This document shows positions 33,030 through 43,243 of a stretch of 64,000 nt of DNA, piece by piece. Every line of letters begins with the position of its first letter. Position 1 is the first letter of the stretch. Below the pieces are notes generated by a model that saw only the letters and a list, made by a program, of their open reading frames with translations, searched no databases and was not told where the DNA came from. Source of the DNA: Acanthosepion esculentum (Eukaryota > Mollusca > Cephalopoda > Sepiida > Sepiidae). Where the stretch lies: assembly GCA_964036315.1 (NCBI GenBank), contig OZ038487.1, positions 51,365,719 through 51,429,718 on the forward strand, in the 5' to 3' direction. The position numbers were made by a program, and so were the translations under genes.

Positions 33030-33390
33030 TTATCTTGTGAGATAAAGGTACTGGTCTGTTTGGTCAAAATTAAATCCTTTGGTAGTGAGACTGGTGTGGC
33101 CTCTCCAGGGTGATGGTATATGGAGACTGTGCACTGCCCAGACTAAATGGCCCCATCTCTGCTGTACTGGCAAGATCCAAAGTTATACAGAGCATTACAT
33201 TTGAGGATGACTTAGCTGCAGGAGCTGCCAGAATGTTGTCAGTGTTGACTTCACTCCGTTTTTTTCGCCTGAAATTACTATCATAGCCCTTTCCGTGTCT
33301 GAATATGACTGCAAGGCAGCAGATGTTTAAAATCAGAGTTTTCCTTCCCCTAGATTGACTGCCTCTCTAGGCTGTCAAGCTCTTTCTATC
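33030..33390. other. GC-richer unassigned block
   Basis: ggcctctccagggtgatgg, actgtgcactgcccagac and gactgcctctctaggctgtc stand out from the AT-rich setting. No frame or RNA fold is recognised. It may be a SINE or LINE 5' region. Confidence 0.35.
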
Positions 33391-33439
33391 TAAAATGTAT
33401 TTATATATACATTCTAATACCAATGTACAAGGGCATTTA

Positions 33440-33890
33440 TTAGGTTGAGATGAAAGTAATTTCTGTTATAGGGAACCAATTATAACGATGAATATATCAT
33501 CCTAACTACTAATCATGTGTGGCAATTAAGAATAAATTTGGAGTACACTGACCTGCTTTAGTTTTTGCATCGCAGGATACAAAGTAAATTAAAGGAAAAA
33601 TATTTTTCTTCATGACAATGCAAAAGCCACATACAGAAAGAATATTACAGGAAAAAATTTTACATCTCAGTTAGTTTGATCGCCTCCACCTGCCATGTTC
33701 AACTGACTTTGTACCAGCTGATTATTACCTTTTTTGATTGCTGTAAAATGCTTTGATACTGTAAACCTTCTCTGATGAAAAACCAAATTCAAGAGTTTAT
33801 TGAAAACATTTTCATATCGGAATCTGTGGAATTTTACTGAGAAAGTATTGAAGAGTTGCCTGATAATATATGTATAACTGAATAAAGTGT
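33440..33890 (+). pseudogene. mariner-like transposase C-terminal relic
   Basis: A mariner-type terminal repeat (attaggttgagatgaaagta) begins near 33440. Further on, across frameshifts, come FLHDNAK, PHTERILQEKIL, CSTDFVPADYYLF and ESVEFY.ESIEELPDN. These match the HDNARPH, YSPDLAPSDYHLF and FY..GI..L blocks of mariner transposases, so the second and third D of the catalytic triad can be placed. Most of the N-terminus is gone. It is a different and better readable relic than the one at 15 kb. Confidence 0.75.
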
Positions 33891-33939
33891 AAAACAGACA
33901 TCCTTTTTTATTTAACTTAATTTGAGTTTATTTGATTAT

Positions 33940-34140
33940 TATTATTTAAGACTGAACTTAATATGCACATATAGTATTGTTGTTATTATTCATGATTTAA
34001 TATGCACATATAGTATCGTTATTATTATAATTCATGACTTAATATGCACATATAGTATCGTTGTTATTATTATTCCTGATTTAATATGCACATATAGTAT
34101 TGTTGTTATTATAATTCATGACTTAATAATGTGCATATAT
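33940..34140. repeat. about 41-bp tandem repeat, 4-5 units
   Basis: Unit ttaatatgcacatatagtat plus ygttgttattattcatgay. Confidence 0.9.
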
Positions 34141-34149
34141 GATTGTGAA

Positions 34150-34978
34150 TAAATCTGTTTGTTGTACATTTGTTTTATTTTGGTGTAGAGTTAAAGTAGA
34201 CTTTAGATGAAACCAAGGGATAAACATCTACTCCTGTTCAAAAAACTGGGGAGGAGTGTGAACCAGACAATAGGCAAATTCATTCACTACGATTGAGAAA
34301 TAAAAGAAATAAAGGAATAGTAAATAAAATTTCAGAGTTTAAGTGGAGACATTAGAGGTTTATTTTTTTCTATACTTAATGAATTTTAACTACTGGTAAA
34401 CAAACTCTTCAAGTGATATGGTTTTTGCTATCTGATAAAGTTATTGTTATCAGTAAAGGAAGTCTTCAAGTTATATGGTTTTTGCTATTTAGTAAGTATA
34501 TGTATAAATGATTTTTATACATTTCAGGTAGAATCTTAGTGAACTTAAAAAGAGTAGCTTTTAGTTTGCATTTGATGAGTCAATACAAACAAGACCATGT
34601 GCACAGAATGCATGCTTGCAATCAATAAATACGTAAATATCTACTTGCATATCTATGTGCATTGTTTTGTATATTTATGAAGATGCTGTTTTTAAGATTT
34701 GCATGTTATATATTGTGCATGTGTGTGTGTAAATGTGGGTGAGAAACGATTCTGTGTACAACTGTGTCACGTTTGTTTCAAAGATTGCAGACAAATCTAC
34801 GTTAACAGTCATTATATATTTATGAATCCAAACACCCTATAAAGTGTCCATTTTGAGAATTCTTGTGAAATATTCATGTAACACCCTCATCACTTCTGTT
34901 TTAGAAACAGTTTTTTCACTGGAAACTGAAAATACTAATGGATTCCATTTACACACAGAGTCACGCACACATACAGAA

Positions 34979-34980
<2 letters not shown>
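34150..34980. other. unassigned
   Basis: A direct repeat of gtcttcaagttatatggttt (about 34407 and 34468) is the only structure seen. Confidence 0.5.
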
Positions 34981-34987
<7 letters not shown>

Positions 34988-35022
<35 letters not shown>

Positions 35023-35075
35023 AGCACACATAGAAATGTACTCATTTGTAAAATGACAAATACTTTCTCTCACTT

Positions 35076-35151
<76 letters not shown>

Positions 35152-35186
35152 AAGACACATAAGCTTACATCTAGACATATCCTCTA

Positions 35187-35221
<35 letters not shown>
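34988..35221. repeat. (GT)n, (CA)n, (TA)n cluster
   Basis: GT 34988-35018, CA 35077-35091, TA 35093-35144 and TA 35190-35221. Confidence 0.95.
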
Positions 35222-35223
<2 letters not shown>

Positions 35224-35384
35224 TACATACCAAGCATTTAAATGCATATATATAAAGGTTCATATGTTATTTTTTATAAATATATATGCTTATATGTTTA
35301 AACACACACATATTTATATTAAATGACTGATATGAAATATCAAAAAACAAGTACAAGTAGAAAAAAGCAGATGGATGTTTGCAT

Positions 35385-35675
35385 TATTTTTATTCCCTTG
35401 TCGACGTTTCACTCTCAATGATCATTATCAAAACTACTGAAAAATTCTAAGGAACAAATTGTACATTTACCAGGCATTATTTCTGAGATACCAACTTGAA
35501 ATATATTTCATGCTTTTGTCAGTTACAATTTTCTTTCCAGCAATAAAACCATCTTGATAAACATTTTCAACAATAAGTCTTTTGTGCTTCTTTTGAAAAA
35601 TTTAACATGAAGAGATGCCTTTCTGCTTTTCTCGAATGTCTTGTTCAATACATGGACATCATCTGATTTAAAGCT

Positions 35676-35690
<15 letters not shown>
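35385..35690 (-). mobile_element. possible PLE 3' end with short coding tail
   Basis: On the reverse strand a frame (35690-35523) ends STKDLLLKMFIKMVLLLERK and a stop. About 90 bp later comes gatcattgagagtgaaacgt cgac, similar to the 3' signature of PLE-type elements (degenerate hammerhead). Confidence 0.35.

Positions 35691-35722
<32 letters not shown>
35680..35722. repeat. (TA)n microsatellite
   Basis: About 42 bp. Confidence 0.95.
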
Positions 35723-35726
<4 letters not shown>

Positions 35727-35744
35727 TCTTCTTTGCATCTTCTT

Positions 35745-36420
35745 CAGTGAGTTTGGTTGGAATGTGCATGGTATGTATCAACTACTCTTCTAAAATCTTG
35801 AAGTTGCCAAGGGTTTATTAAGAGTGCATTTTACCAAATAACTGTTTCCAACTGCTTGGTGATTCTATGAGAATGCATGCAACTTTTAATTGTGGGTAGA
35901 CAGCATTTACCAGAAATCTATTATGAAATATTAAGGTGCAACCAGTAAATATGGAATTGACGTCTCTTTCACTGGTGTGTCTCTGTAACAGACTCCATAT
36001 TTTTTTGCTTTTTTGATTTATATTATGTCCTTTCTCATGGGGGACTTTGTATTTTTAAGCAATATTTTGATTTTAGCAGTATTCTCCTTTGCTAAGGTTC
36101 AACTCTTCCCCATGATATCAAGTACTTTCTTGGTAAAGGATGTGAAAATTTTCTGGTGTTTTCTAGTATGTTTTTTTTTGCAATATTACAGTATTTCCAT
36201 CTTGGTCAGATGGGTATCCCCACCTCCACAGGTGATTTTGACTGGTGAATGCATGGTATGCAAGTATCAAATACACATGCAACATCTTTAACTTGCCAAG
36301 TAGCTATAAAGTGCCCATTTTCACAAATAACTGTTGCTGACCCCCTGATGATTGTGTGAGGGTGCATGAAATTTTTAATTGTGGGCAGCCCCCATTCACT
36401 AAATTTTATTGTAAAATACA
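35745..36420. repeat. direct repeat pair R6 (35745-35935 and 36200-36420)
   Basis: Both have gcatggtatg, caaataactgttkcyra, ggtgattstrtgagrrtgca and ttttaattgtgggyag in the same order and spacing. Confidence 0.7.
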
Positions 36421-36421
36421 T

Positions 36422-36585
36422 ATATATATATATATATATAAGAGATATAAGAGATATTTTCTCTGGTCCCAAATTAGAGCCTGTGTTAACAAAACAAAAT
36501 AGACCAAACCTGGATATATGATAAACCCGGATATAAGAGACTTCTTCTCCGATCCGGACAACTCTCTTATATCCGGGTTACACTG

Positions 36586-36590
<5 letters not shown>
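36422..36590. mobile_element. pogo-like MITE, copy 1 (left end lost in (TA)n)
   Basis: Shares ctctggtcccaaattagagc, ctgtgttaa and aacccggatataagagac with copy 2 at 48536-48738. The right terminal repeat (tatatccgggttacactgta) is intact; the left terminal repeat is replaced by (TA)n and degraded agatataagaga units. Confidence 0.8.

Positions 36591-36630
<40 letters not shown>
36588..36630. repeat. (TA)n(GT)n microsatellite
   Basis: Directly after the MITE end. Confidence 0.95.
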
Positions 36631-36631
<1 letters not shown>

Positions 36632-36633
<2 letters not shown>

Positions 36634-36760
36634 GGACATATGTCTAAGTGATTAGATTTGTGAGTTTGAGGTATGGGTTTGAATCTCACCATGGTTGATT
36701 TGACAAGAAAGTATTCAGCCTGATCCTCAGTATTCAAGTTTTCACTATAATATGCTAAAA
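36632..36760 (+). mobile_element. tRNA-derived SINE family 3, copy 1
   Basis: A-box-like tgtctaagtgattaga, B box tatgggtttgaatctcacc, then atggttgatttgacaagaaa. The same order occurs inverted at 50800-50955. Confidence 0.6.
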
Positions 36761-36994
36761 AAAGAATTTAATTAATTATAAGATAATTTTTATCTTTTTC
36801 GCTTAGTTTGAATTTAACATAGGTCATATTCAATTGGTTGATCAAGGAAAAGGCCTGAGTATCTATTTTGCTTTTGAAACCAAATTAATTGTTCACTCAC
36901 CAATAATTTACAATCACCTGAGGTGACACATCGTTATGTGTTAAAACACAACTGCAATTGTGGAGTGATTCCCACATGTTTTTGTTATAATATC

Positions 36995-37061
36995 CTAACA
37001 TATATATATAATATAATATAATATATATCCTAACATATATATATAATATAATATAATATAT

Positions 37062-37141
<80 letters not shown>

Positions 37142-37232
37142 TAATATATATATGTATATATATATATATATATCCTAACATATATATATAATATAATATA
37201 ATATAATATAATATCCTAACATATATATATAA
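36995..37232. repeat. complex (TA)n / tcctaaca array
   Basis: tcctaacatatatatataat repeats at about 30-50 bp spacing around a pure (TA)n core. Confidence 0.9.
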
Positions 37233-37235
37233 TAT

Positions 37236-37378
37236 TCTTCTCTGCCGTGAGCCAACGGCTCCAGGGTAAAATTTTGGACTGACGCGAATTCAGCCGGTTT
37301 TCGATTCTAGCCAGAGGCAACTGGTCGTCTAGCCACACTGATGAGCTGTGATACAGCAAAACAGTCTGTCTGTGGATG

Positions 37379-37380
<2 letters not shown>
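37236..37380 (+). mobile_element. hammerhead SINE (SINE family 1), copy 2
   Basis: tRNA-like part with B box (ggttttcgattctagcc), then gtctagccaca, the ribozyme and a (TA)n tail. It lacks the leader seen in the two other copies. Confidence 0.75.
37327..37380 (+). ncRNA. hammerhead in SINE copy 2, G12 lost
   Basis: CTGATGA (37338-37344), helix II GCTGT/ACAGC and helices I and III are as in copy 3, but the GAAA box reads AAAA (37358-37361). This change alone should inactivate it. Confidence 0.7.

Positions 37381-37452
<72 letters not shown>
37381..37452. repeat. (TA)n(GT)n microsatellite
   Basis: Starts within one base of the SINE 3' end. Confidence 0.95.
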
Positions 37453-37462
<10 letters not shown>

Positions 37463-37559
37463 CATATATAAACTTAGCTCATTGATATTACCTTCCCAAC
37501 TCCAGAGTTTCATGAACAGATCTGCATGTCCACTTGTCAGTGGGTATCAGCAAATGACT

Positions 37560-38150
37560 AATGATTATGACACTACTATTGCTGACAGGGTATAAATGCC
37601 CTTATCACTGAATGGAAGAATGTGTGAAATGTAGTCAGTCAGACATACATCAGACATTTATGCTGAATAAAAATGCTCTGCCATTGTAACATTGAGTTCT
37701 TTTTTAGGTAGGGTGTTGTTTTAAGTGTGTTTTTTTTTAGAGTCATTTGTTTTTGTATTTTAGTATGTATGCTCTGGTATGGAATCTTTTTGGATCCAGT
37801 ACTGTTAAGCACTTATTTCTGTCTGCATTATACGCTCCTTTGCTGAGTTTTTATTGTTCTTGTGTCATTGAGCACTTTTCTGACATACTGAGAAATGTAT
37901 TCTGTTTTGGAGTGACTTTACAACCATTCCATTCTCAGTCCTATGGGTATTACCTCCTTGGTGATTTGAGTTAGTGAGTACATTATAAGTATTCACCAGC
38001 TACCCTCATTATAACACCTTGGTGAGCTGAGGGGGCTATAAATGCCCTTATCACTGAAACAACCAATGCTGACCACCTGAAGAATATGTAAAGGAAACTG
38101 AGTCATGGTCACTCAGACCTACAACAGATGTTTATGATAAATATATATGT
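37560..38150 (+). repeat. direct repeat pair R7 (37585-37670 and 38030-38150)
   Basis: ggstataaatgcccttatca, ctgaa and a tcactcagacctacaacaga-like stretch repeat with about 450 bp between. Each has a TATAAAT word, and the first an AATAAA. The second copy has ctgaagaatatgtaaaggaa ac, a loose hammerhead-like layout. They could be short terminal repeats. Confidence 0.5.
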
Positions 38151-38159
38151 AAGCAGTAA

Positions 38160-38795
38160 ATCTAATGATACATATATATATATGTGTGTGTGCGTATAAG
38201 TCAAAGATATGTATTAAATCTGAATGAATAATTAAATAGGAACAAGTAGAAACTCTTTCGAAATTAAATGTTTCACAATTAGCTCTCATATTAAATTTAT
38301 ATCCGTGAAGAAAAATAATCACAAAGTATACAAATTAAAAATAAAATTAAAAATATCAGATACTTCTGAAAACGCTCTGGGAAAATTATCCCAGAAAAAC
38401 TTATTTTCAACATGCTTCATGTGTGACATGCCAGGACATATGCAGTTTGGTACTGGCCATTTTTTTTCTTCTTTTATTCTTTCCATTTTATTGTGCTTCT
38501 TTAGACCTAGGGTGGGTTGCATATCTATCCTATGTGACCTGGAATTAATATTTTTTACTTCTCTTGGGCAAGATTAGCAGATGGAAATTTACACATTAAA
38601 ATAACACAAATTCAAGTAGAATATATATACACATATGATATAATGATATATAATTTTGTATAATTTTACATATCAACAAATATTATTTAGAAAAATATGG
38701 AACTGGAATGTTTTTTTGTGACGCGTTTTATCCATTAAGATTTCATTGGGCTGGGCTTTGTTGACATTGTCATGTCTATATATGCACATGAAATG
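38160..38795. other. unassigned
   Basis: Short frames only. Confidence 0.45.
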
Positions 38796-38799
38796 AGAG

Positions 38800-39474
38800 A
38801 TGCAAGATAACAAGAAAATAAAATCCAGAAAGATCATTGGATTCTATTTAAGAGCACTCCGAATTTGCAGCCCTCAATATTTACAAGAAGAGAAGAAATA
38901 TATTGAAAATACATTCAAGGACCTTCAAAACCCTATTACATATTCAATGCGGAACAAAAGGCTCATAAAATATTCCAAAATAGAAGAGCTGTCCTTCCTG
39001 ATAAACCAAATGAATAAAAAAATATATTATTCTACCCACTACTCTATCATAGCTACAACTGAAAAGAATTTATCTATACACAATACAAAATTTGTCACAA
39101 CTATATCTAAAATAATCAAAGATTTAATCAATAAAAAACAAAACAACCAGTCAAAACTTGAAGGAGGAATTGACTCTACCAAATGCAGGAATTGTCAGAA
39201 TGAATACATTGGAGAAACCTCAAGAAGTTTAAACAAGAGACTATATGAACATAAAAGTGACATTTTAAATAACAACACACAAAACATGCTGGTTGTTCAC
39301 CGTAACAAAACGGACCACAATTTTGACATAGGGAATGCTACTTTGAATGAAAGAGAAAATAATCCACTGAGACAAAAATGTCTGGAAAGTGCCTTGATTG
39401 CTAGTTCAGCCACAATAAATTTGTTTCCAGGCTTTTACACTATTCTTGATAGATTTTATATTGTCACAGTGTGA
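38800..39474 (+). pseudogene. Penelope-like element: RT C-terminus and GIY-YIG endonuclease, 224-codon frame
   Basis: N-terminal third (KIIGFYLRALRICSPQYLQE, YIENTFKDLQNP) fits the end of a PLE reverse transcriptase. From about residue 125 comes a GIY-YIG nuclease: STKCRNCQNEYIGETSRSLN (the CxxC zinc pair and the YIG half), KRLYEHKSDI (conserved Arg and His) and a C-terminal HRNKTDHNFDIGNATLNERE with the acidic residue. The start is only the first Met after the truncation. The 5' part with the RT catalytic motifs is missing, although this remaining frame is uninterrupted, which suggests a fairly recent loss. The 3' flank keeps a hammerhead-like motif and ends at (TA)n. Confidence 0.85.
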
Positions 39475-39639
39475 GATAGTCAGGGACAAAGGTAATGGAG
39501 AGAAAAAGAAGAATGCAGATGATTTCGGCAAGACTGAGAAAAAAAAATTATTCTTTCAAAACTATTCTTTAAAAAATTTTGAAACTACCTACCCTGCGTC
39601 TCTCATTTTGGGCATATGTGTAGATGTGGCAACATTAAC

Positions 39640-39690
39640 AAAGCCCAGTCTGATGAAATCCTAATGGATGAAACACACCACAAAAACCTC
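39640..39690 (+). ncRNA. hammerhead-like core 3' of the PLE frame
   Basis: CTGATGA (39650-39656), a four-base helix AUCC-uaau-GGAU and GAAA (39670-39673). Helices I and III cannot be drawn convincingly. The position downstream of the endonuclease matches PLE terminal repeats. Confidence 0.55.
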
Positions 39691-39720
39691 CTTTCCAGAT
39701 GGTCATATTTTTCTAAATAA

Positions 39721-39723
<3 letters not shown>

Positions 39724-39761
<38 letters not shown>
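39724..39761. repeat. (TA)n microsatellite
   Basis: About 38 bp at the PLE 3' end and at the left edge of FB1 copy 4. Confidence 0.95.
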
Positions 39762-39762
<1 letters not shown>

Positions 39763-39804
39763 CAGTGACAGCCTATTTCATGCTTAAATGCAATCATCAG
39801 GCAT
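39760..39804 (-). ncRNA. hammerhead-like core, left arm of FB1 copy 4
   Basis: The reverse strand has CTGATGA (39794-39800), a TTGC/GCAT helix, GAAA (39776-39779), a short helix III (ATAG/CTGT) and C at the cleavage site. Helix I is cut short by the (TA)n boundary. Confidence 0.5.
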
Positions 39805-39945
39805 GACAATTGCAATTAAGCATGAAACTGACTTTAACCACTTGGTGTTGACTTCAATGTCCACTTTTATATTTACATATGCTCTATCACTGATATTGAG
39901 CACTTTGAGCCATAAATATAGCATAAATCTATATTTTTATTATAT
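39763..39945 (+). mobile_element. FB1 copy 4
   Basis: Left arm (gacagcctatttcatgctta, atgcaatcatcaggc) and right arm (ttaagcatgaaactgac) are inverted relatives. They are followed by the FB1 unique part (gcccatatgctctatcactg-like, ataaatatagc) and (TA)n at 39943. Confidence 0.75.
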
Positions 39946-40069
39946 ATATATATATATATATAAAAATATATACATATTCTTAATATACATTTTCTCAGTA
40001 GGCAAGCTGTTCCTCTTTGGCACATTGATGCATAACCATCTTACACTTTTCGTTGGTTCCAATTTGGAC

Positions 40070-40500
40070 TGGTACAATACAATCTCCTCAAAGATGAAGA
40101 AGAGACTCGAGACGACAGAGATGTGGTTCTACAGAAGGATGCTAAGGATATCATGGACCAAGTGTGTGAACAATGATGAGGTCTTAGAGAGGTTTCAAAC
40201 AAGGAGGAGGCTTATATTTAATATCAGGAAGAGGCAGGTGAAGTTTCTGGGACACATAATGAAGGATGAGGGCCTGGCGAATTTGATACTCACGGGTCGA
40301 ATAGAGGGAAAGAGAGACAAGGGAAATCAGCATGTGATATATCTGACAAGCTTAAGCAATTGGATGACAGAATGTGGTCTTGGGGAGGAAGCAGAGGGAA
40401 GGAACTTATTGAGAGAGCTGCAATAGATAGAGGGAGGTGGAGTGCTATGATCACATACTTTCTGAAAGAACATGGCCCATAAAAAGAAAAGGAAGACAGT
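40070..40500 (+). mobile_element. LINE-B C-terminal relic, long open frame
   Basis: From about 40060 the 212-codon frame reads SKMKKRLETTEMWFYRRMLR, ISWTKCVNNDEVLERFQTRR, IRKRQVKFLGHIMKDEGLAN and LILTGRIEGKRDKGNQHVIY. The ending VITYFLKEHGP follows after a frame change. The upstream part of the frame is unrelated. Confidence 0.85.
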
Positions 40501-40504
40501 ATGA

Positions 40505-40770
40505 AGGTAAACATTGCAAATCTTGAAAAACATGTTAAACTTATTCTATTTTATAAGTACTGTAAACATTGTTATGTTTAGTCAGGGAAGATGATTTTTG
40601 TGATGTCAATGAATACTCATTGTCATTTTTGTAATGCTCATTGTGGTAGAAACTTTGTAATCGCAGATACATCTACAGTGAGGCCATTGAACAATGCTAG
40701 TGTCAGACACCTTCGAATAGCACTCGCACTAACAGTACTTGCTCAATAAAATAATACTTGCTCAAATAGT
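40505..40770. other. unassigned
   Basis: Moderately complex sequence, not recognised. Confidence 0.4.
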
Positions 40771-40773
40771 AAT

Positions 40774-40796
40774 CTATATATATATATATATATATT
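40774..40796. repeat. (TA)n at SINE tail
   Basis: About 22 bp TA directly at the 3' end of SINE copy 3. Confidence 0.95.
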
Positions 40797-40850
40797 GTCA
40801 TCCACAGACAGACTGTTTCGCTGTATCACAGCTCATCAGTGTGGCTAGAC
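40797..40850 (-). ncRNA. hammerhead ribozyme in SINE copy 3, complete
   Basis: Reverse strand, 5' to 3': GUC then CCACA (helix I, 3' strand), CUGAUGA, helix II GCUGU-gau-ACAGC, GAAA, helix III ACA-guc-UGU, C at the cleavage site (complement of 40807), UGUGG (helix I, 5' strand), then GAC pairing the outer GUC. Every conserved core base and all helix pairs are present. The three-base helix III resembles the short-helix-III hammerheads of metazoan retroelements, which act mainly as dimers. Confidence 0.85.
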
Positions 40851-41005
40851 GTCCGTTTGCCTCTAGCTAGGATCGAAACCTAACTGAATTAGTGTCAGTC
40901 AGGGATTCTACCAACTATGCCGTTGACGCACGGCAGGAATGAAGGAGAATTTAAGCGTATTTATTTTTAGATAAACACACAGTGACAGAGAGAACTTGAT
41001 TTGAT
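40797..41005 (-). mobile_element. hammerhead SINE (SINE family 1), copy 3
   Basis: On the reverse strand: leader (gtgtgtttatctaaaaataa, ccttcattcctgccg), A-box-like acggcatagttggtagaatc, B box ttaggtttcgatcctagc, then gtctagccaca, the ribozyme and (TA)n. It is the best preserved of the three copies. Confidence 0.85.
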
Positions 41006-41059
41006 TTACCGAAGAGTCTTGCATATATATATGTATGTATGTATGTAAAATTTCAGATA

Positions 41060-41359
41060 TAACTAAAATTATATCTGTAATTGACATTGCATTTAAATTT
41101 TTGAAGATCAAATTTGACTGGCAAGCAAGTAGCTGTAAGTGATTTCCACAAGTGAGAAGTGTGATAGAAGGAATTGTTAGCATAGAACTTACGGCTATCT
41201 CAACTGTAAAATGATGAGGTACTAGTACTGCGCTTAAATTCATAAAGTCTAGATACCATAGCAGACAATTCATCATAAAAATTACCATGAAAATATTTAT
41301 CGAAGATGCATAGGAAAGGTATGTTATGGTGGAGGGAAAGGAGCTGAAGCTGAGATGCC

Positions 41360-41362
<3 letters not shown>
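41060..41362 (-). mobile_element. LINE-A C-terminal fragment
   Basis: Reverse strand: ASQLQLLSLHHNIPFLCIFD, KYFHGNFYDELSAMVSRLYE, FKRST and, frame-shifted, a decayed WNSLP region. Its upstream end meets (GATA)n. Confidence 0.75.
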
Positions 41363-41391
<29 letters not shown>

Positions 41392-41392
41392 T
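41361..41392. repeat. (GATA)n microsatellite
   Basis: Eight units between two minus-strand LINE fragments. Confidence 0.95.
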
Positions 41393-41411
41393 CTCAAGCC
41401 CATAAAGAATA

Positions 41412-41865
41412 ATGTGTAAGGAACTCTTCTTTCTTCTTTTTATGTTCCATGTCCTTTCAGGATGTAGGCGATCATGGCTCTCCACCTCTCTCTATCCCTT
41501 GCAACTCTCAACAAGTTCCTTCCCTTTGCTACCTCCCCCAGACCATGTTCTGTCATCCACTTGCTTAAGCCTGTCTGCTAGGTATGTCATGCATTGTTTT
41601 CCCTTGTCACTCTTTCCCTCTATTCGACCTGTGAGTATCAGATTCTCCAGGCTCTCCTTCCTCATTATGTGTCCTAGAAACTTCAGCTGCCTCTTCCTGA
41701 TGTTAAGTATAAGCCTCCTCCTTGCTTGCATTCTCTCTAAGACCTCATCGTTGCTCACACGCTCGGTCCATGATATCCTTAGCATCCTTCTGTAGAACCA
41801 CATCTCCATCGCCTCAGGTCTCTTCTCCATCTGTGAGGAAATCGTCCAACATTCGCTGTCATAAA
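41412..41865 (-). mobile_element. LINE-B C-terminal relic, best preserved
   Basis: A 112-codon reverse frame (41830-41492) reads KRPEAMEMWFYRRMLRISWT, ERVSNDEVLERMQARRRLIL, NIRKRQLKFLGHIMRKESLE and NLILTGRIEGKSDKGKQCMT. It ends GRGRELVESCKG-like and, past a frame change, ESHDRLHPERT-like. This is the C-terminal domain of a non-LTR retrotransposon ORF2, and served here as the reference for the other LINE-B pieces. Confidence 0.9.
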
Positions 41866-41869
41866 GAAC

Positions 41870-42780
41870 ATTAATCTATAAAATGAAAAAGAAAAAACTT
41901 TGGTTATTTTCTTTTGAATAAATGTCAAGATGACAAACAAAATTGAAGATTTAGTTTTAATCTCCATTTAAAAAAAAAAAGTAACTATTAATTTTTTTTC
42001 TTTTGTTTTCAGCTCTCATTGATAAATGAGCTGAACAATTACTATATGTGTGTTAATTGATTTATTTGTTGGTATGCCTTTAGCAGCTCCATGTGGGATA
42101 ATTGCAGTAAAAAATATTAATGGCTCTGAAAACTCTGACTCACTCAACAGAATTGGAACCAAGCTGAGAGCTCAATGTATGAAATGAGGGAAGAGAATTG
42201 CCGTTTCATCAGAAGCAGAAAGTAAAAAAAATATATAAAATAAATATAATTCCAGAGGCAAAATTTGCAGGAGTTAATTATTAACCCACTATTGACATTA
42301 ACAGAAAGCATAGTGTTTAGGTGTTCATCTGTGGATGAAAACGAAACAACTGACTGTGACCAGATGGTTATATTGGCATTGATTTTTTATTTAAATTAAT
42401 TCTTTTTTCAAGTTAAATGTTTTAGAATTTATTGTGGTCAGATTTTTATACATTTTATTTAAGTTTTTGCTTGCATTGAAAAAAGGAAGAAAAAAAATCT
42501 CTCTTTGGTGTGGTTAGGGATTTGCATTCAAACATTAACAATTTTGCAAATAGCACTCTCTTGACCCTGACAAAAGGGCTTCACTTAAAGGAAGAAAGAG
42601 ACAGAGAAAAAAAAAATTCTGAGGTTTGTTTTGTCTTAATTTGTCATTGAATGACATTTTTTGTTGTAATTTAAGCAGGATGATTCATCATATGCAGACT
42701 GGTAGATAAAAACATAGAAAGAAAAAATTACATATAAAAGAATAAACATTTTTTATTTCTCTCTATATGTATCTCTTGTT
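41870..42780. other. non-repetitive stretch, possible conserved non-coding element near 42010-42220
   Basis: Complex sequence without repeats seen elsewhere. It has several ATTA/TTAATTGA homeodomain-type sites and a CAGCTC-rich part. No frame is recognised. Confidence 0.3.
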
Positions 42781-42788
42781 CCTCCTCC

Positions 42789-42795
<7 letters not shown>

Positions 42796-42828
<33 letters not shown>
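42796..42828. repeat. (GT)n microsatellite
   Basis: About 33 bp. Confidence 0.95.
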
Positions 42829-42829
<1 letters not shown>

Positions 42830-42904
42830 TATAGCAATTTACTGTGTAGCTTAGATGTGGCACATGGACGAAAGTATGGAGCCCCCAGTTTGGATCAAAC
42901 TCAC

Positions 42905-43110
42905 TACTCAGTTTGGGGTTACCCTCTATTTTTAAGAATCACCTAAAATTGAAAGTTGTATACTTTTTGAAAACACTTTTACTATCTTGCTTTGGACCTG
43001 AGGGACTTTCTCATCTTGAAGGGTTTTATCAGATATATAATAATAGTAGTAGTAGTAGTAGCATTAATAATAATAATAATAATAATGATGATGATGATGA
43101 TGATGATAAT
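42905..43110 (+). repeat. dispersed repeat R1, copy 2, left half
   Basis: Matches 561-800 in order, including the trinucleotide tract. Confidence 0.7.
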
Positions 43111-43243
43111 AATCAAACCATATAATAATTATCAATGTCTATTTATTTATATATATAAAACTGATCTTGAAATAAACTTTGTCTATCTTTCTGGTTCTGT
43201 TGCTAATCTTTTTCCTTCAAAAGATATTTCCATTTCACTGTTA

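Noticed and set aside
37747..37974. 75-codon plus frame
   Set aside because: No recognised motif or neighbour support; composition like the surroundings.
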